A stretch of 64,000 bases of DNA. It comes from an uncultured Acidimicrobiales bacterium. Lineage in GTDB: Bacteria; Actinomycetota; Acidimicrobiia; Acidimicrobiales; SZUA-35. The notes beneath the pieces are model-generated. The model was not told the origin of the DNA. It made no database searches and saw only the letters and a program-made list of their open reading frames with translations. The stretch is taken from the NCBI GenBank assembly GCA_938002965.1, contig CALKZY010000016.1, positions 248,001 to 312,000 of the forward strand, in the 5' to 3' direction. The position numbers and the translations under genes are program-made. How positions within the stretch are numbered: position 1 is the first letter of the stretch; the number at the start of each line of letters is the position of its first letter. Below are positions 36,911 through 46,647 of the stretch, one piece after another.

Positions 36911-39900
36911 TCATCCTTGCCCCGCCAATACGGCGTCGTCGAGCTCTCCGTCAACCGGTGGCTGGGCACCGTCATCTGCCTCGTCACCAGAAGCTGAAGC
37001 CGATCCGTTCTCGGTGTCATCGGCACTGAAGTCGGGGGAAGGTGCCTCGTACGTGTCAGTATCCAGGTCTGCCACCAAGAGATCCGGGTTGAGCCCGAGA
37101 GCAACTCGAAGCTGTTCTGCATCCAGGTCGTCGACAGAACTCGACTTCGGCAGAACCATTTCGGCGATCTGTCGTTTGCCCGACACGACCTCTTCCACCC
37201 GCTCGTCCACCGTTCCTGGGCAGACCAAGCGATGGCAGATGACCGTGTTCTTCTGACCGATTCTCCAGACGCGATCCCTTGCCTGATCTTCGACCGCCGG
37301 GTTCCACCAGCGGTCGTACAGAACAACGTGACTGGCGGCGGTGAGGTTGAGTCCGGTGCCGCCGGCTTTGAGTGACAGAACCATCGCTCCAGGCCCCTCA
37401 CCGGCCTGGAACTCCTCAACCATCTTGTCCCGTGCCGTGCGGGTGAGGCCGCCGTGATAGCAACCGATCGGCAGACCGGTCCGGTCCGACATGTATGTGG
37501 CCAGCTTCTCGCCCCACGTAGCAAAGTGAGTGAAAATGAGCATCCGCTCACCTGAGGTGAATACGTTGTCGACGATCTGGTTAAGGCGTGCCAGCTTGCC
37601 CGAGCGGCCATCAAGCGCTTCTTCGTCGGCCCGGTAGGCCACCGGGTGGTTGCAAATCTGCTTCAAGGCAGTGATGGCGGCCAGAACCGCACCCTTTTGG
37701 CGAGGCGTCCCGTCATCCTTCGTAGTTTCGACCATGAGGTTATCGAGCACCGCCTGGTACAAGCCAATCTGTTCAGGTGTCATGGCGCAGTGATCGAGTT
37801 CGTCAATACGGTCGGGAAGCTCTGCGGCGATGCTCGGCTCGGCCTTCGTTCGGCGGAAGACCAAGATGCCGTTCAACGCCCGGAGCGCCCGTTCAGCACT
37901 GCCTTCACCGTTCGCCGACAGATTGGCAACGAATGCGGCACGGGGACCGACCAGTCCCGGGTTGGTAAAGTCGATGATCGCCCAAAGGTCGCCGAGACCA
38001 TTTTCGATCGGGGTACCGGTGAGGGCTACTCGCGTCCTGGCTTCGAGCCGCCGCAGCGTTTGAGCGGTGTCCGATGCCGGATTCTTGATGGCCTGTGCCT
38101 CATCCAGAACGATCTTGTCCCACTCGATCTTTTCGAGATCGTTCATGTCCCGGACGGCGGTTCCGTACGTGGTGATGATGAGATCGTAACCCTCAAAGGC
38201 TTCAGCAATCTTGCCCGCTGAGGCACGACCTGGGCCGTGATGAACCAAAACCTTGAGGTCGGGCACGAATTTGTCCGCCTCCGAAGCCCAGTTTCCGACG
38301 ACGGCAGGAGGAGCTATTACCAGACCAGGCCCGTTTCCGGCTGTTGTCATGACGTGAGCCAACATGGTCGGCGTCTTGCCCAGACCCATATCCAGGGCGA
38401 GACATCCACCAAGGCCGGCGTCGTCAAGGAACGAAAGCCAGGTGCGGGCCTCGGCTTGGTAGGTTCGTAGTTCGCCACTGAAGCCGTCGAGTGTTGTCGG
38501 AGGATCCTTCGGAAGGTCGGCCGCGCTCTGAAGGAGATCAGCAGCCCAGCCGTCGCCGGCGAGCGAAATACCACCGGAAAACGGCGATCCGTCGAGACCG
38601 AGAACGTGCCGCAGCATGTCTGCGCCACTCATCCTTGACTGATCGGCTCGCTCGGCCAGCGCCGCCGCAGCCTCAGCCAAGTCGGCCTTGTCGAGTTCTA
38701 TCCAGCGACCGCCGCTCTTGACTAGAGGGCGGGCTTGTAACGCCAGGTCATCGATGTCGCCAGCAGACAACTCGACGTCATCGAACACCACGCTCCAACG
38801 AACATTTGCCAGCTGCTGAGCGCCGACGACGCTTTCTTGCGCATCCTCGGACGTAAGACGGAGGGCCGGACTAGTTCGCTTCTTCGACAGTGCAGGTGCT
38901 CGCACCTCGTAACCTGAAGCTATGAGAACGGCTCCGTCGGCGGTCATCAGCTGCCATGCCTCATCTTGGCTGAGGACAACCTCACCTCGTCGTCTCGCCC
39001 CCGGACGGAGTAGCTCAGGGTAGAGGCGCTCAAGGCGAGAGAGTTCTTGCTCTACTTCTTTGCGGCGGGCCGCCGGTGAGTTCACGATGACCTGCTCAAC
39101 CGGCAGTAGGCGACCCTCCGTGCCGGGTGCAAGAACCGACAGATACCAAGCGTTTGATTCGTCGGGTGGATCGAGCTGAATGACAAGTTGGAACTGTTTG
39201 ACGGCCGTTACAGGCTTGGTCCACTGATCGATTCGACGAGCCAGCTCCGAACCCATGCGGCTGGGGGCCAAAAACGCTGTGCCATCGAGCAATGCAAGGA
39301 AACTCTCGGCCACATCGGCCTTCGTCGACGGATCGGGCGGCGGTGCTGGCACGTCGAGCCTGCCTGCCGCCTCATGACAAATGGCGGTTATGAGATCGGA
39401 AAGGATGGCGTCGGTCATGGCCGACGCATCAGGTCGACTTTCGATAACGCCGACGGCTCCCGGCAGTGATTTCGCCAGCGCCGAATGCTCCTGCGAGTTA
39501 AGGAGTGCCGGAGCCCAACGAACCTCGAACGGAGTCATGCCGTCATCGCCTGTCGGCGTTGCCGCGGTCCGACGGGCCTTCTTCAGCTGCGGAACAACTC
39601 GGCCTTGAGTGGCCAGTCGCACCGCCAGCGCCGTCAGGTGCCCCATCCAGGCAACACTCGCTCCGGCGCTATCGTTTTCAACCGCCGCCCGCTGGGCCAC
39701 GAGCCAGCCGAGGCAAGCTCGGATTGGGGCGGAAACGGCCGGAGCGCGACCCTGATTGGGAATCTTCACCGGGTTGTATGGCTCCCACCCGATCGAGTCC
39801 GCACCCACGGCTACCAGCATTTCGTCAAGACCTTCTTCATCGGCCGCATCGGCCCGATAGCCAGCGGCCCAGGCAACGACACGACCCGGTGTCCATGAAA

Positions 39901-40264
39901 GCTGGAGCTGAACTTCTCCCGCCGGTACGGCGGACTCAGTTTGGGCCTGCTGATTCTTGGTCTGGGGCTGCCTGGGAGTCGATTCCGGTGGTGGCCCGAT
40001 GAGTGAGGTCAATACCTCGTCGATACGTTTGCGCTCTTGTTCGAAGTCGGTGACCACCAGGCTGCGCTCGGCGCCCTGAAGTGTCTGGTTGACCCGATCA
40101 ATGGCCATCACCGCGTCGTCGAGAAGACGAAGCAGGGCTGATGCCCAAGCTTTGCGATTACTGTCCAGCAGCGCCAGTTCCTCTGTCGAGGCGCGGTCAT
40201 CAAGGTGTGCTTGAACTACCTCAACAAATTCACTGGGCGAAACCGGCAAAACAGCCGCGTTCAT
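36911..40264 (-). CDS. SNF2-family DEAD/DEAH-box helicase
   Basis: 1117-aa Swi2/Snf2 ATPase that moves along or remodels DNA-protein complexes. The C-terminal engine is complete: motif I DMGLGKTPTM, motif II LDEAQAIKN, motif III LTGTPIEN, motif V LKAGGTGLNLTAA and motif VI DRVWRIGQK. The N-terminal 550 residues form the bacterial SNF2-associated region. The last 60 residues are acidic and disordered. ATG at 40264 is preferred (GGAGAGA upstream); the open frame to 40330 shows no homology. Many Actinobacteria pair this protein with a SWIM zinc-finger protein, which is absent here; a small basic protein is downstream instead. Confidence 0.93.
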   Translation of the reverse strand: MNAAVLPVSPSEFVEVVQAHLDDRASTEELALLDSNRKAWASALLRLLDDAVMAIDRVNQTLQGAERSLVVTDFEQERKRIDEVLTSLIGPPPESTPRQPQTKNQQAQTESAVPAGEVQLQLSWTPGRVVAWAAGYRADAADEEGLDEMLVAVGADSIGWEPYNPVKIPNQGRAPAVSAPIRACLGWLVAQRAAVENDSAGASVAWMGHLTALAVRLATQGRVVPQLKKARRTAATPTGDDGMTPFEVRWAPALLNSQEHSALAKSLPGAVGVIESRPDASAMTDAILSDLITAICHEAAGRLDVPAPPPDPSTKADVAESFLALLDGTAFLAPSRMGSELARRIDQWTKPVTAVKQFQLVIQLDPPDESNAWYLSVLAPGTEGRLLPVEQVIVNSPAARRKEVEQELSRLERLYPELLRPGARRRGEVVLSQDEAWQLMTADGAVLIASGYEVRAPALSKKRTSPALRLTSEDAQESVVGAQQLANVRWSVVFDDVELSAGDIDDLALQARPLVKSGGRWIELDKADLAEAAAALAERADQSRMSGADMLRHVLGLDGSPFSGGISLAGDGWAADLLQSAADLPKDPPTTLDGFSGELRTYQAEARTWLSFLDDAGLGGCLALDMGLGKTPTMLAHVMTTAGNGPGLVIAPPAVVGNWASEADKFVPDLKVLVHHGPGRASAGKIAEAFEGYDLIITTYGTAVRDMNDLEKIEWDKIVLDEAQAIKNPASDTAQTLRRLEARTRVALTGTPIENGLGDLWAIIDFTNPGLVGPRAAFVANLSANGEGSAERALRALNGILVFRRTKAEPSIAAELPDRIDELDHCAMTPEQIGLYQAVLDNLMVETTKDDGTPRQKGAVLAAITALKQICNHPVAYRADEEALDGRSGKLARLNQIVDNVFTSGERMLIFTHFATWGEKLATYMSDRTGLPIGCYHGGLTRTARDKMVEEFQAGEGPGAMVLSLKAGGTGLNLTAASHVVLYDRWWNPAVEDQARDRVWRIGQKNTVICHRLVCPGTVDERVEEVVSGKRQIAEMVLPKSSSVDDLDAEQLRVALGLNPDLLVADLDTDTYEAPSPDFSADDTENGSASASGDEADDGAQPPVDGELDDAVLAGQG

Positions 40265-40601
40265 AGTGGTGTTGTCTCTCCAAATTGCCTGTGACGCAAT
40301 ACCGTCAACATGACGAATGCGCCAGACCAACGTGCTGGAAGCCTTGTTGCGGCAGACACTGGGGGAAACCAGCTAATTCGCCGCTCCGGGCCAGCACGAC
40401 CCGGATTGTGGCGCCCGCTCAGCGCCAGGTGACTGATTCTACCTCACCCTAAGCACAATGGCCAACATCCCCCCAAACGGAACCGGCGGCCAACCGACCC
40501 GCAAAGAGCCGATAGGGGCCGGGCGCCATTCCACCCGGCCTCTATCGGCCTTTCAGTTTCAGGACCTTAGAGGTCCAGCTGACTAGCCAACTCGACTCGC
40601 T
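40265..40601. other. Intergenic region upstream of the SNF2 helicase
   Basis: About 340 nt with no plausible gene. It holds the helicase promoter at one end and the strong hairpin at 40503-40553 at the other. Nothing else was recognised. Confidence 0.6.
40503..40553. terminator. Strong bidirectional terminator hairpin downstream of aquaporin
   Basis: A 16-bp stem (GCCGATAGGGGCCGGG with CCCGGCCTCTATCGGC, one G-T wobble) around a 10-nt loop, flanked by AAAG on the left and CTTT on the right. On the minus strand it follows the aquaporin stop by about 50 nt, which is the expected place for its terminator; on the plus strand no gene ends nearby. Confidence 0.75.
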
Positions 40602-41357
40602 CTAGACGTCGTCGTCGGTGTCGAGCAGCGCGCGGTAAAGCGTGCCACCAATAACAGCACCAACGATCGGGGCGACCCAGAACATCCACAGCTGAGCCAC
40701 GGGTGTCGACACGCCGTCACCAAAGATGGCAGCGACGACAGCCTGTGAGGTTGATCGAGCGGGATTCACACTGGTGTTGCTGATCGGAATCGACACCAAG
40801 TGGATCAGGGTCAGCATAAGGCCGATGGCCAGTCCACCCATACCTGCTGCCGCCCTCTTTGCGGTTGCTCCGAGGATGACCATCAAGAAGAGTGCCGTAA
40901 GCACTGCCTCAGCGATGAACACCGACATGGCGTTGTATCCACCCGGTGAGCCGTCGGTACCGTAGCCATTGGTGGCAAAAGTACCGGCACCCTCACCAAT
41001 TCCGCCCCAGCCGTCCTGGCCGCTGGCAATGGCGTAGATTACAAGGCCGGCTGCCAGTGCACCGAGCACCTGAGCGACGATGTACTGAACGACCTTGGCG
41101 GCGGGAAACTTTCCTCCGGCGACCAATCCCAGCGTAACCGCCGGGTTGAAGTGGCCTCCAGAAATGTGGCCCAAGGCGTAAGCCCCGGTTACGACAGTCA
41201 GGCCGAACGCCAGGCTTACGCCCAGCAAGCCGATGCCGAGGTCCCAGGCACCGTCACCGGTAAGGAACTGAGCGGCGAAAATCGCCGACCCACACCCTCC
41301 GAGGACGAGCCACAGTGTTCCGAAGAACTCAGCTGCAAGTTCCTTGCTTGTATTCAC
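40602..41357 (-). CDS. aqpZ: Aquaporin Z-type water channel
   Basis: 251-aa MIP-family channel with six membrane helices and the two NPA loops, [12 protein letters not shown] and [15 protein letters not shown] His in TLIHLVSI and Arg after the second NPA fit the narrow water-selective filter of AqpZ rather than a glycerol facilitator. The GTG at 41357 is chosen for GGGAG about 8 nt upstream and because it starts the family's N-terminus ([14 protein letters not shown]); the longer open frame to 41519 is not conserved. An insertion between helices 3 and 4 ([16 protein letters not shown]) is typical. Confidence 0.95.
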   Translation of the reverse strand: MNTSKELAAEFFGTLWLVLGGCGSAIFAAQFLTGDGAWDLGIGLLGVSLAFGLTVVTGAYALGHISGGHFNPAVTLGLVAGGKFPAAKVVQYIVAQVLGALAAGLVIYAIASGQDGWGGIGEGAGTFATNGYGTDGSPGGYNAMSVFIAEAVLTALFLMVILGATAKRAAAGMGGLAIGLMLTLIHLVSIPISNTSVNPARSTSQAVVAAIFGDGVSTPVAQLWMFWVAPIVGAVIGGTLYRALLDTDDDV

Positions 41358-41545
41358 GGTTGCATCTCCCTTTGTGCATAATCCCGTTTGGCGTTTCTCG
41401 AGCGAACCGAGCGACGCGGGAGCAACGGAGTCACGATAAGGAGCGGGCCGATTTGACCCACTCATGACAGGTCGGTTCCAGCCCACAGCTTCGGAATCCG
41501 GCCATCCGTACTGACGCACAAAGACAAGATAATGTCGCGGGCTAG

Positions 41546-42310
41546 TTACCCTTTCAGCTCCGTAAGCCAGCTTAGGCCATCAATGGTGGTCGTTGCTGGA
41601 ATGTACTCGGCACCGAAAAGGCCGTCGTAACCTAGGTCAATGACCGCCGGGATAAGAGCGGCGTAGTTGACGTCTCCGTGATCAGGCTCGCTCCGATCCG
41701 GAATCGAGCTGAACTGAATGTGTCCGATTCGGGGCAGGAAACGCTCTATTGTCGTCAATAGCTCGTAACCCTCGTGAACGGCATGAAAGCAGTCGAACAG
41801 CACCGAGACGTTGTCGGTCGGCAGCTGGTCGATGACATCGGCCGCCTGGTTCACTGTTCGCAGAAAGTAGCCGGGACGAGCGTGCGATGATATCGGTTCG
41901 ATTAAGACTCCGATGCCGTACGACTCACCTTGGTCAGCGGCATAGCGCAAGTTGGCAAGGTACGTATCGGCGGCCTGCTTCCCGTCGGCCACGCCGGCCA
42001 GCACGTGAATGGCCGAAGCCGAAGAATCGGCGGCGTAGGCAAAGGCTTTGTCAATGGCGGCACGAGCCTGCTGTTCGCGACCTGGCAGCGCCGCCAGGCC
42101 AAACTCGCCAGCGGGAAGATCCCCAGCGACCGTGTTGAGGCAAACCAGGGGTATCGCCAACTCCTCAAGCGTCAAGGCGACATCCAGCGCGTGGGTGATG
42201 TAGGGCCAGTGAAACTCAACCGCGTCGAACCCGTAGCGCTGTGCCTGCCGTATGGCATCGCAAAGTTCAAGCTCTGTCCAGAGGTATCCCAAGTTGGCTG
42301 CGATTTTCAT
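41546..42310 (-). CDS. hyi: Hydroxypyruvate isomerase family protein
   Basis: 254-aa TIM-barrel sugar isomerase. The sequence [21 protein letters not shown] is the Hyi hallmark, followed by [16 protein letters not shown] with the metal-ligand Glu and [14 protein letters not shown] with Asp and His ligands. It interconverts hydroxypyruvate and tartronate semialdehyde, or a related keto sugar such as 2-keto-tetronate 4-phosphate. No glyoxylate carboligase or tartronate reductase gene is next to it, so the pathway is open. It is divergent from polX. Confidence 0.85.
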   Translation of the reverse strand: MKIAANLGYLWTELELCDAIRQAQRYGFDAVEFHWPYITHALDVALTLEELAIPLVCLNTVAGDLPAGEFGLAALPGREQQARAAIDKAFAYAADSSASAIHVLAGVADGKQAADTYLANLRYAADQGESYGIGVLIEPISSHARPGYFLRTVNQAADVIDQLPTDNVSVLFDCFHAVHEGYELLTTIERFLPRIGHIQFSSIPDRSEPDHGDVNYAALIPAVIDLGYDGLFGAEYIPATTTIDGLSWLTELKG

Positions 42311-42482
42311 GAGCCTGAAGTCCGTGTCGCCGAATCCCTCCCAACCTTAGGGTACGAAAGAATCAATACCAAGGTCGAGTCCCCTGAGCCATGGGAGACT
42401 GTCGGCTTGTCGATGCACCGAAACCAGGTGGCCGCCCACCGTTTCCGAGGATTTCCAGTCCGGTGCCGCTAGTTGTGGCTAC

Positions 42483-44261
42483 ATGGCCGAAGCCGAAGAC
42501 AGCAGGTTCACTTCAAGCGAAGACGCCGCCAGGGCCGTGAAAGAGATGCTCAACGAACTGGCACGCCTCACCACACTCGAGGAAGAGAGCCCCCAATCGT
42601 TCAAGGTCCGAGCCTACGAGAAGGCATCGTTGGCCATTGAGGCAAGTACAGCCGACCTCCGTCCGATGTCGGCAACCGCTCTGGCCGGTTTGGATGGCAT
42701 CGGCAAGTCGACGGCCGCCAAGATCCGTCAATTCCTTGACACTGGAACGGTGGACAAACTCGACGCCCTCCGGTCGTCCTATCCCCGCGAATTCGCTGAC
42801 CTGGCCAAGATCCCTGGCGTTGGTCCGAAGACACTCAAGGCGATGCGCGATCAACTCGGAGTGCAGAACCTGGACGACCTCAGACGAGCACTCGACGAAG
42901 AACAGGTCAGGACACTCCCCCGGATGGGAGCCGCCAGCGAGGCAAAGATCAAACAAGCTATCGACCGCTTGGGCCTCGGCGGAAAGGACAATCGAACTCC
43001 GGTGGCAGACGTCATGGGGGTGGCCGAGCGGCTGGTCGATCGCCTGCGGGAGCATCCAGCCGTGGTCGACATTCGCTACTGCGGAAGTCTTCGGCGCATG
43101 GCTGAGACAATCGGTGACGTCGACATAACAGTGGCGTCTGAGCGGGCCGAAGACGTCATGGCCGAAATCGTCAAGCTGCCGGACGTTGAGGAGCTTCTTC
43201 TGAGCGGAGCGACAAAGACGTCGTTTCTCACGACGGCCGGTCTACAAGTCGACGTGCGCGTCGTCGAGCCGGATCAATTCGGCGCGGCCAGCTTGTACTT
43301 CACCGGGTCGAAGGCCCACAACATCGCGTTGCGACAGCGCGCTATTGATCGCGGACTCTTGCTCAACGAGTACGGCCTGTTCGCCCTTGATCAGGACGGA
43401 GAACAAACTCTGGTGGCGGCCAAGACCGAGACGGCGATCTATCAATCGCTTGACTTGAGCTTCGTACCCCCGCCTATGCGAGAAGGGGCCGGAGAAGTGG
43501 CGGCCGCCGGGGATGGCTCACTGCCGGAGGTGATACAGCGACAGCACATACGCGGAGATCTCCACTATCACACCGATCAGTCCGGTGATGGACGATCCAG
43601 CCTTGAGGACATGGTTGCGTCCGCCAGTGCCAACGGGTACAGCTATCTGGCCATCACCGACCATGGGGAGGACCTGGCCATCAACGGCTCATCCCAGGCC
43701 GAAATGGAGGCGCATCGTGAACGAATACGAGACCTCCAACCTCAGTTCCCCAAAATGCTGATCCTGTTCGGGTGCGAGCTGAACATCGGCCCCGAAGGGG
43801 GCCTTGACTACGATCCTGAGTTCCGCCGTGAGTTCGAATACACCGTTGCTTCGGTGCACTCACACTTCGACCTGTCCCCCGAAGATCAGACCCAACGCCT
43901 GATATGTGCCATCGAGGATCCGACCGTGAACTCGATCGGGCATTTGACCGGCCGCTACATCGGCCGTCGACCTGGCATTGAGATCAACTACGACGAGGTC
44001 ATTGCCGCCCTCGTAGCCAACGACGTAGCGCTGGAAGTAAACGGAGCGCTCCAGCGCCTCGACGCCGCTTCAAACGTCGTGCGACGGGCTGTCGAGCAAG
44101 GGGTGAAGTTGGTAATCAACACCGACAGTCACCACACGTCCGAACTCGGCCGAATGGAATATGGCGTTCGCACCGCTCAACGAGGCTGGGCACCCCGAGA
44201 GCTGGTAGTCAACAGCTGGACGGAGAAGAAGTTCATGAAATGGGTCGCCGGCCGCCGCTAG
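42483..44261 (+). CDS. polX: DNA polymerase/3'-5' exonuclease PolX
   Basis: 592-aa family X DNA polymerase with a C-terminal PHP domain, a gap-filling repair enzyme. Helix-hairpin-helix motifs (LAGLDGIGKSTAAKI and IPGVGPKTLKAM) lie in the first 125 residues. The nucleotidyltransferase motif CGSLRRMAETIGDVDI is at about 199-212 with the Asp pair at about 210. The PHP domain begins near 355 with GDLHYHTDQSGDG, then AITDHGEDL, SVHSHFD and NTDSHH metal motifs, as needed for 3'-5' exonuclease action. All domains are intact. Confidence 0.95.
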   Translation: MAEAEDSRFTSSEDAARAVKEMLNELARLTTLEEESPQSFKVRAYEKASLAIEASTADLRPMSATALAGLDGIGKSTAAKIRQFLDTGTVDKLDALRSSYPREFADLAKIPGVGPKTLKAMRDQLGVQNLDDLRRALDEEQVRTLPRMGAASEAKIKQAIDRLGLGGKDNRTPVADVMGVAERLVDRLREHPAVVDIRYCGSLRRMAETIGDVDITVASERAEDVMAEIVKLPDVEELLLSGATKTSFLTTAGLQVDVRVVEPDQFGAASLYFTGSKAHNIALRQRAIDRGLLLNEYGLFALDQDGEQTLVAAKTETAIYQSLDLSFVPPPMREGAGEVAAAGDGSLPEVIQRQHIRGDLHYHTDQSGDGRSSLEDMVASASANGYSYLAITDHGEDLAINGSSQAEMEAHRERIRDLQPQFPKMLILFGCELNIGPEGGLDYDPEFRREFEYTVASVHSHFDLSPEDQTQRLICAIEDPTVNSIGHLTGRYIGRRPGIEINYDEVIAALVANDVALEVNGALQRLDAASNVVRRAVEQGVKLVINTDSHHTSELGRMEYGVRTAQRGWAPRELVVNSWTEKKFMKWVAGRR

Positions 44262-44300
44262 TGGCGCCGTCCAACTTGCAAATGAAGCCGGGAGCGACGC

Positions 44301-45107
44301 CTACATCGTGAAGCGGAGATTTGAGGCCGCCTTGCGCCCCCACTTGTCATCGCCGGTCCAGGTAATACGACCAGAATCGATTTGCGTTAACGGGTCGATA
44401 CGACCGCAGGCAAGCTGCATGAAGGTCACGACATCGGTGGCAACCGTCACGTCAGGATTCTCGACGTGTTCTACCACCTTTGCCCGACCGTCAACGGCCA
44501 CCGCCATCTTGCGCCCCATGTCGCCCTCGACGTCGAACAGGATCGACATTCCATCGGGAAGACCGATCCGTTTCCCGACGATATAGCCCATCGATGTGTG
44601 TACTTGATCAAGCGACGTGACCGCCGCTGGTGTGGCATCGTTAGTGACGCGGCCAAGTGGTGTTGCCATGTCACGCTCGTGAACCCAGAAGTCGAACACT
44701 CGAATGTTCATGAAATCCTGGTAGGTGGCCGGACCGACCGGTGTGGGGCAGGGTTGGGCCCATTGATCATCCGACAGGTTCACCAGCTCTGAGGCTCGTG
44801 CTGCGAATATTCGGCTGCAATGCTCTGCCAGCTCGTCACGCCCCCACGGCTCAGCCTGCGAAATGAACTCGACAATGGAACCGAAGGGCAGCGCCTCTTC
44901 GGCGGACATCGGCCGCCAACCAAGCAGCATGTTCTCCACGGCGACGAGATGCAAAATGACGCCCCGGCTATTCCAGTCGGGGCACAGCGACTGCGTCGCC
45001 CACTCTGGCTCAGTCATGGATCGAGCCAGAGCGAGGATGTTCCCATAACACTCATCCAACTGCCCGATGATGTCCTGGGACTCCGTAGATGAACTCACTG
45101 GTATCAA
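44301..45107 (-). CDS. Maleylpyruvate isomerase/mycothiol-dependent DinB-like protein
   Basis: 268-aa protein of the DinB/MDMPI superfamily (TIGR03083 type). The opening helix LDECYGNILALARSMTEPEW, CPDWNSRGVILHLVAVENML and HERDMATPLGR match the MDMPI N-terminal domain with its metal-binding histidines. A C-terminal SCP2-like domain follows. Members use mycothiol, the actinobacterial thiol, to isomerise or conjugate substrates. Start is uncertain: a TTG at 45107 lies only 3 nt after AAGGGA, and a GTG at 45098 lies 12 nt after it. It converges with polX. Confidence 0.82.
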   Translation of the reverse strand: MIPVSSSTESQDIIGQLDECYGNILALARSMTEPEWATQSLCPDWNSRGVILHLVAVENMLLGWRPMSAEEALPFGSIVEFISQAEPWGRDELAEHCSRIFAARASELVNLSDDQWAQPCPTPVGPATYQDFMNIRVFDFWVHERDMATPLGRVTNDATPAAVTSLDQVHTSMGYIVGKRIGLPDGMSILFDVEGDMGRKMAVAVDGRAKVVEHVENPDVTVATDVVTFMQLACGRIDPLTQIDSGRITWTGDDKWGRKAASNLRFTM

Positions 45108-45134
45108 TTTCCCTTCAGGTCAGACTGACTTCAG

Positions 45135-45905
45135 TCACTGGCTCAGATAGCCGGCGCCACCGTCCAAGGTGATGGTCGCCCCGGACAGCAGACGTGCCTT
45201 TTCCGAACAGGCGAAAACCACCACGCTGGCGACATCATCAGGGTCAGCCGGTTCCGGATCTTTTGGAATCAGCTCCTCCCAAAGCTCCTCGCTCCCAAGC
45301 GAGATCTGAGCCTGCTGGCGAAGAAGCGTCTCCAGCCGATCGGTTTTGGTCAAACCCGGATTCACGCCCACAATCCGCACGCCATGTCGGTAGGACTCAG
45401 CGCCCTCCGCCTTGGTAAAAGCGGCCAACGCGGCGTTGGCCGCTGCGCCAATGGCATAGTTGGAACGAGGATGGTCGGCGGCCGACCCAATGACGTTGAC
45501 GATGACGCCAGAGCCTCGTTTCATCATGATGGGCAGGAACTGCCGGGCCACATCCAGGTAGCCGAAGACCTTCAGTTCCCACGAGCTGCGTAGCACCTCG
45601 TCGTCAACATCGACGAATGACCCGGCGGGAATGGCACCGGCATTGTTGATCACGATGTCCACGTCGCCGGCGACGTCGACCAGTGCCGCCCGATGCGCAG
45701 GCTTGGTTAGATCACACGAGTGGCTTGAGACTTCAACTCCGAATTCGCGACGGAGCTCCAGAGTGGCCTTCTTGAGCGGTCCGATAGTCCGGGCGGCGAC
45801 GGCTAGATTTACACCTTCGGCCGCTAGAGCGCGGGCACACGCCCAACCTATGCCCTTGGACCCGCCAGTTATCAATGCCTTCCGGCCATCGAGGTTTAGC
45901 TCCAT
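45135..45905 (-). CDS. Short-chain dehydrogenase/reductase lacking the catalytic Lys
   Basis: 256-aa SDR with a Rossmann fold. TGGSKGIG at 13-20 binds the nucleotide (Gly-rich and with a basic residue suggesting NADPH), and NNAG is at 87-90. The active-site Tyr150 is present, but YxxxK reads YAIGA, so Lys is replaced by Ala154. A subset of SDRs with YxxGx followed by GNAAL-type segments shares this change (here AANAAL). Substrate unknown. TAGCTT lies 9 nt before the ATG with no ribosome site. Confidence 0.88.
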   Translation of the reverse strand: MELNLDGRKALITGGSKGIGWACARALAAEGVNLAVAARTIGPLKKATLELRREFGVEVSSHSCDLTKPAHRAALVDVAGDVDIVINNAGAIPAGSFVDVDDEVLRSSWELKVFGYLDVARQFLPIMMKRGSGVIVNVIGSAADHPRSNYAIGAAANAALAAFTKAEGAESYRHGVRIVGVNPGLTKTDRLETLLRQQAQISLGSEELWEELIPKDPEPADPDDVASVVVFACSEKARLLSGATITLDGGAGYLSQ

Positions 45906-45914
45906 CGTCGAACC

Positions 45915-45920
45915 AAGCTA
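45915..45920 (-). promoter_or_regulatory. -10 box for the SDR gene
   Basis: TAGCTT on the minus strand, 9 nt before the ATG. It predicts a leaderless transcript or one with a leader of 1-3 nt. Confidence 0.4.
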
Positions 45921-46017
45921 GCCGATATGCTTCGCGGAGCCCGAAACAGCCGTCCGAAATCGAACACGCAAGACCATCAGTTCCAGGCGGTGCCAGATCA
46001 ACGAGCAGGAGCAGCCG

Positions 46018-46557
46018 ATGGTGGCTTCACAGCCCTCTAACGGGCCGTCGGCCCAAGCCGAAGCAGCCCAGGACCGCGATACGCCGGTTCGATCCATACC
46101 CGTTGTCTCCTTCGTAGCGCCGTCGGGGACCGGAAAGACGACGTTGATGGCCGAGGTAATCGGCCACCTGGCATCCCAACGGGTGCGCGTAGGCGCTATC
46201 AAGCACGATGCCCACCGAATCGAACTCGACACGGAGGGCAAAGACTCCTGGCGCCTCCGACAGGCCGGGGCAGCGGAAACGCTTCTGGTGGGCGAAAATC
46301 AACACGCGTGGATGAGCGCCGTGAACTCCGGTCCCAACCTGCAGGAGCTCATTCCACTGATGGAACAACGAGTCGACATCATCTTGGTTGAGGGATTTCG
46401 CTCGGCCGGGTTACCCAGCATCATTGTTCAAAGGCCCGACGCAGCCGATGAGACATGGGAGCCCCCACACGAGGGTGAGATTCTCGCCACCGTGCATCCA
46501 TCAGAAGTGGATCGGGTCATCGAAATCTTGGCCACGACCTTCGGCGTCGGCCGCTAA
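46018..46557 (+). CDS. mobB: Molybdopterin-guanine dinucleotide biosynthesis protein MobB
   Basis: 179-aa P-loop GTPase that assists MobA in attaching GMP to molybdopterin. The phosphate loop APSGTGKTTL is at 34-43 and VRVGAIKHDAHRIELDTEGKDSW is the MobB signature, followed by GAAETLLVGE. The late motif ILVEGFRSAGLPSIIV is also typical. CAGGAG precedes the ATG. No other molybdenum-cofactor gene is adjacent; the MOSC protein at 25571 may use the same cofactor. Confidence 0.93.
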   Translation: MVASQPSNGPSAQAEAAQDRDTPVRSIPVVSFVAPSGTGKTTLMAEVIGHLASQRVRVGAIKHDAHRIELDTEGKDSWRLRQAGAAETLLVGENQHAWMSAVNSGPNLQELIPLMEQRVDIILVEGFRSAGLPSIIVQRPDAADETWEPPHEGEILATVHPSEVDRVIEILATTFGVGR

Positions 46558-46647
46558 CCGCCCGATCCGTCCCCTCAACCTGATATTTACGCCATCGGCT
46601 TGACTAAACGGCTTTACTCGGCACCATTGTCTACCGACGGATTTGGT

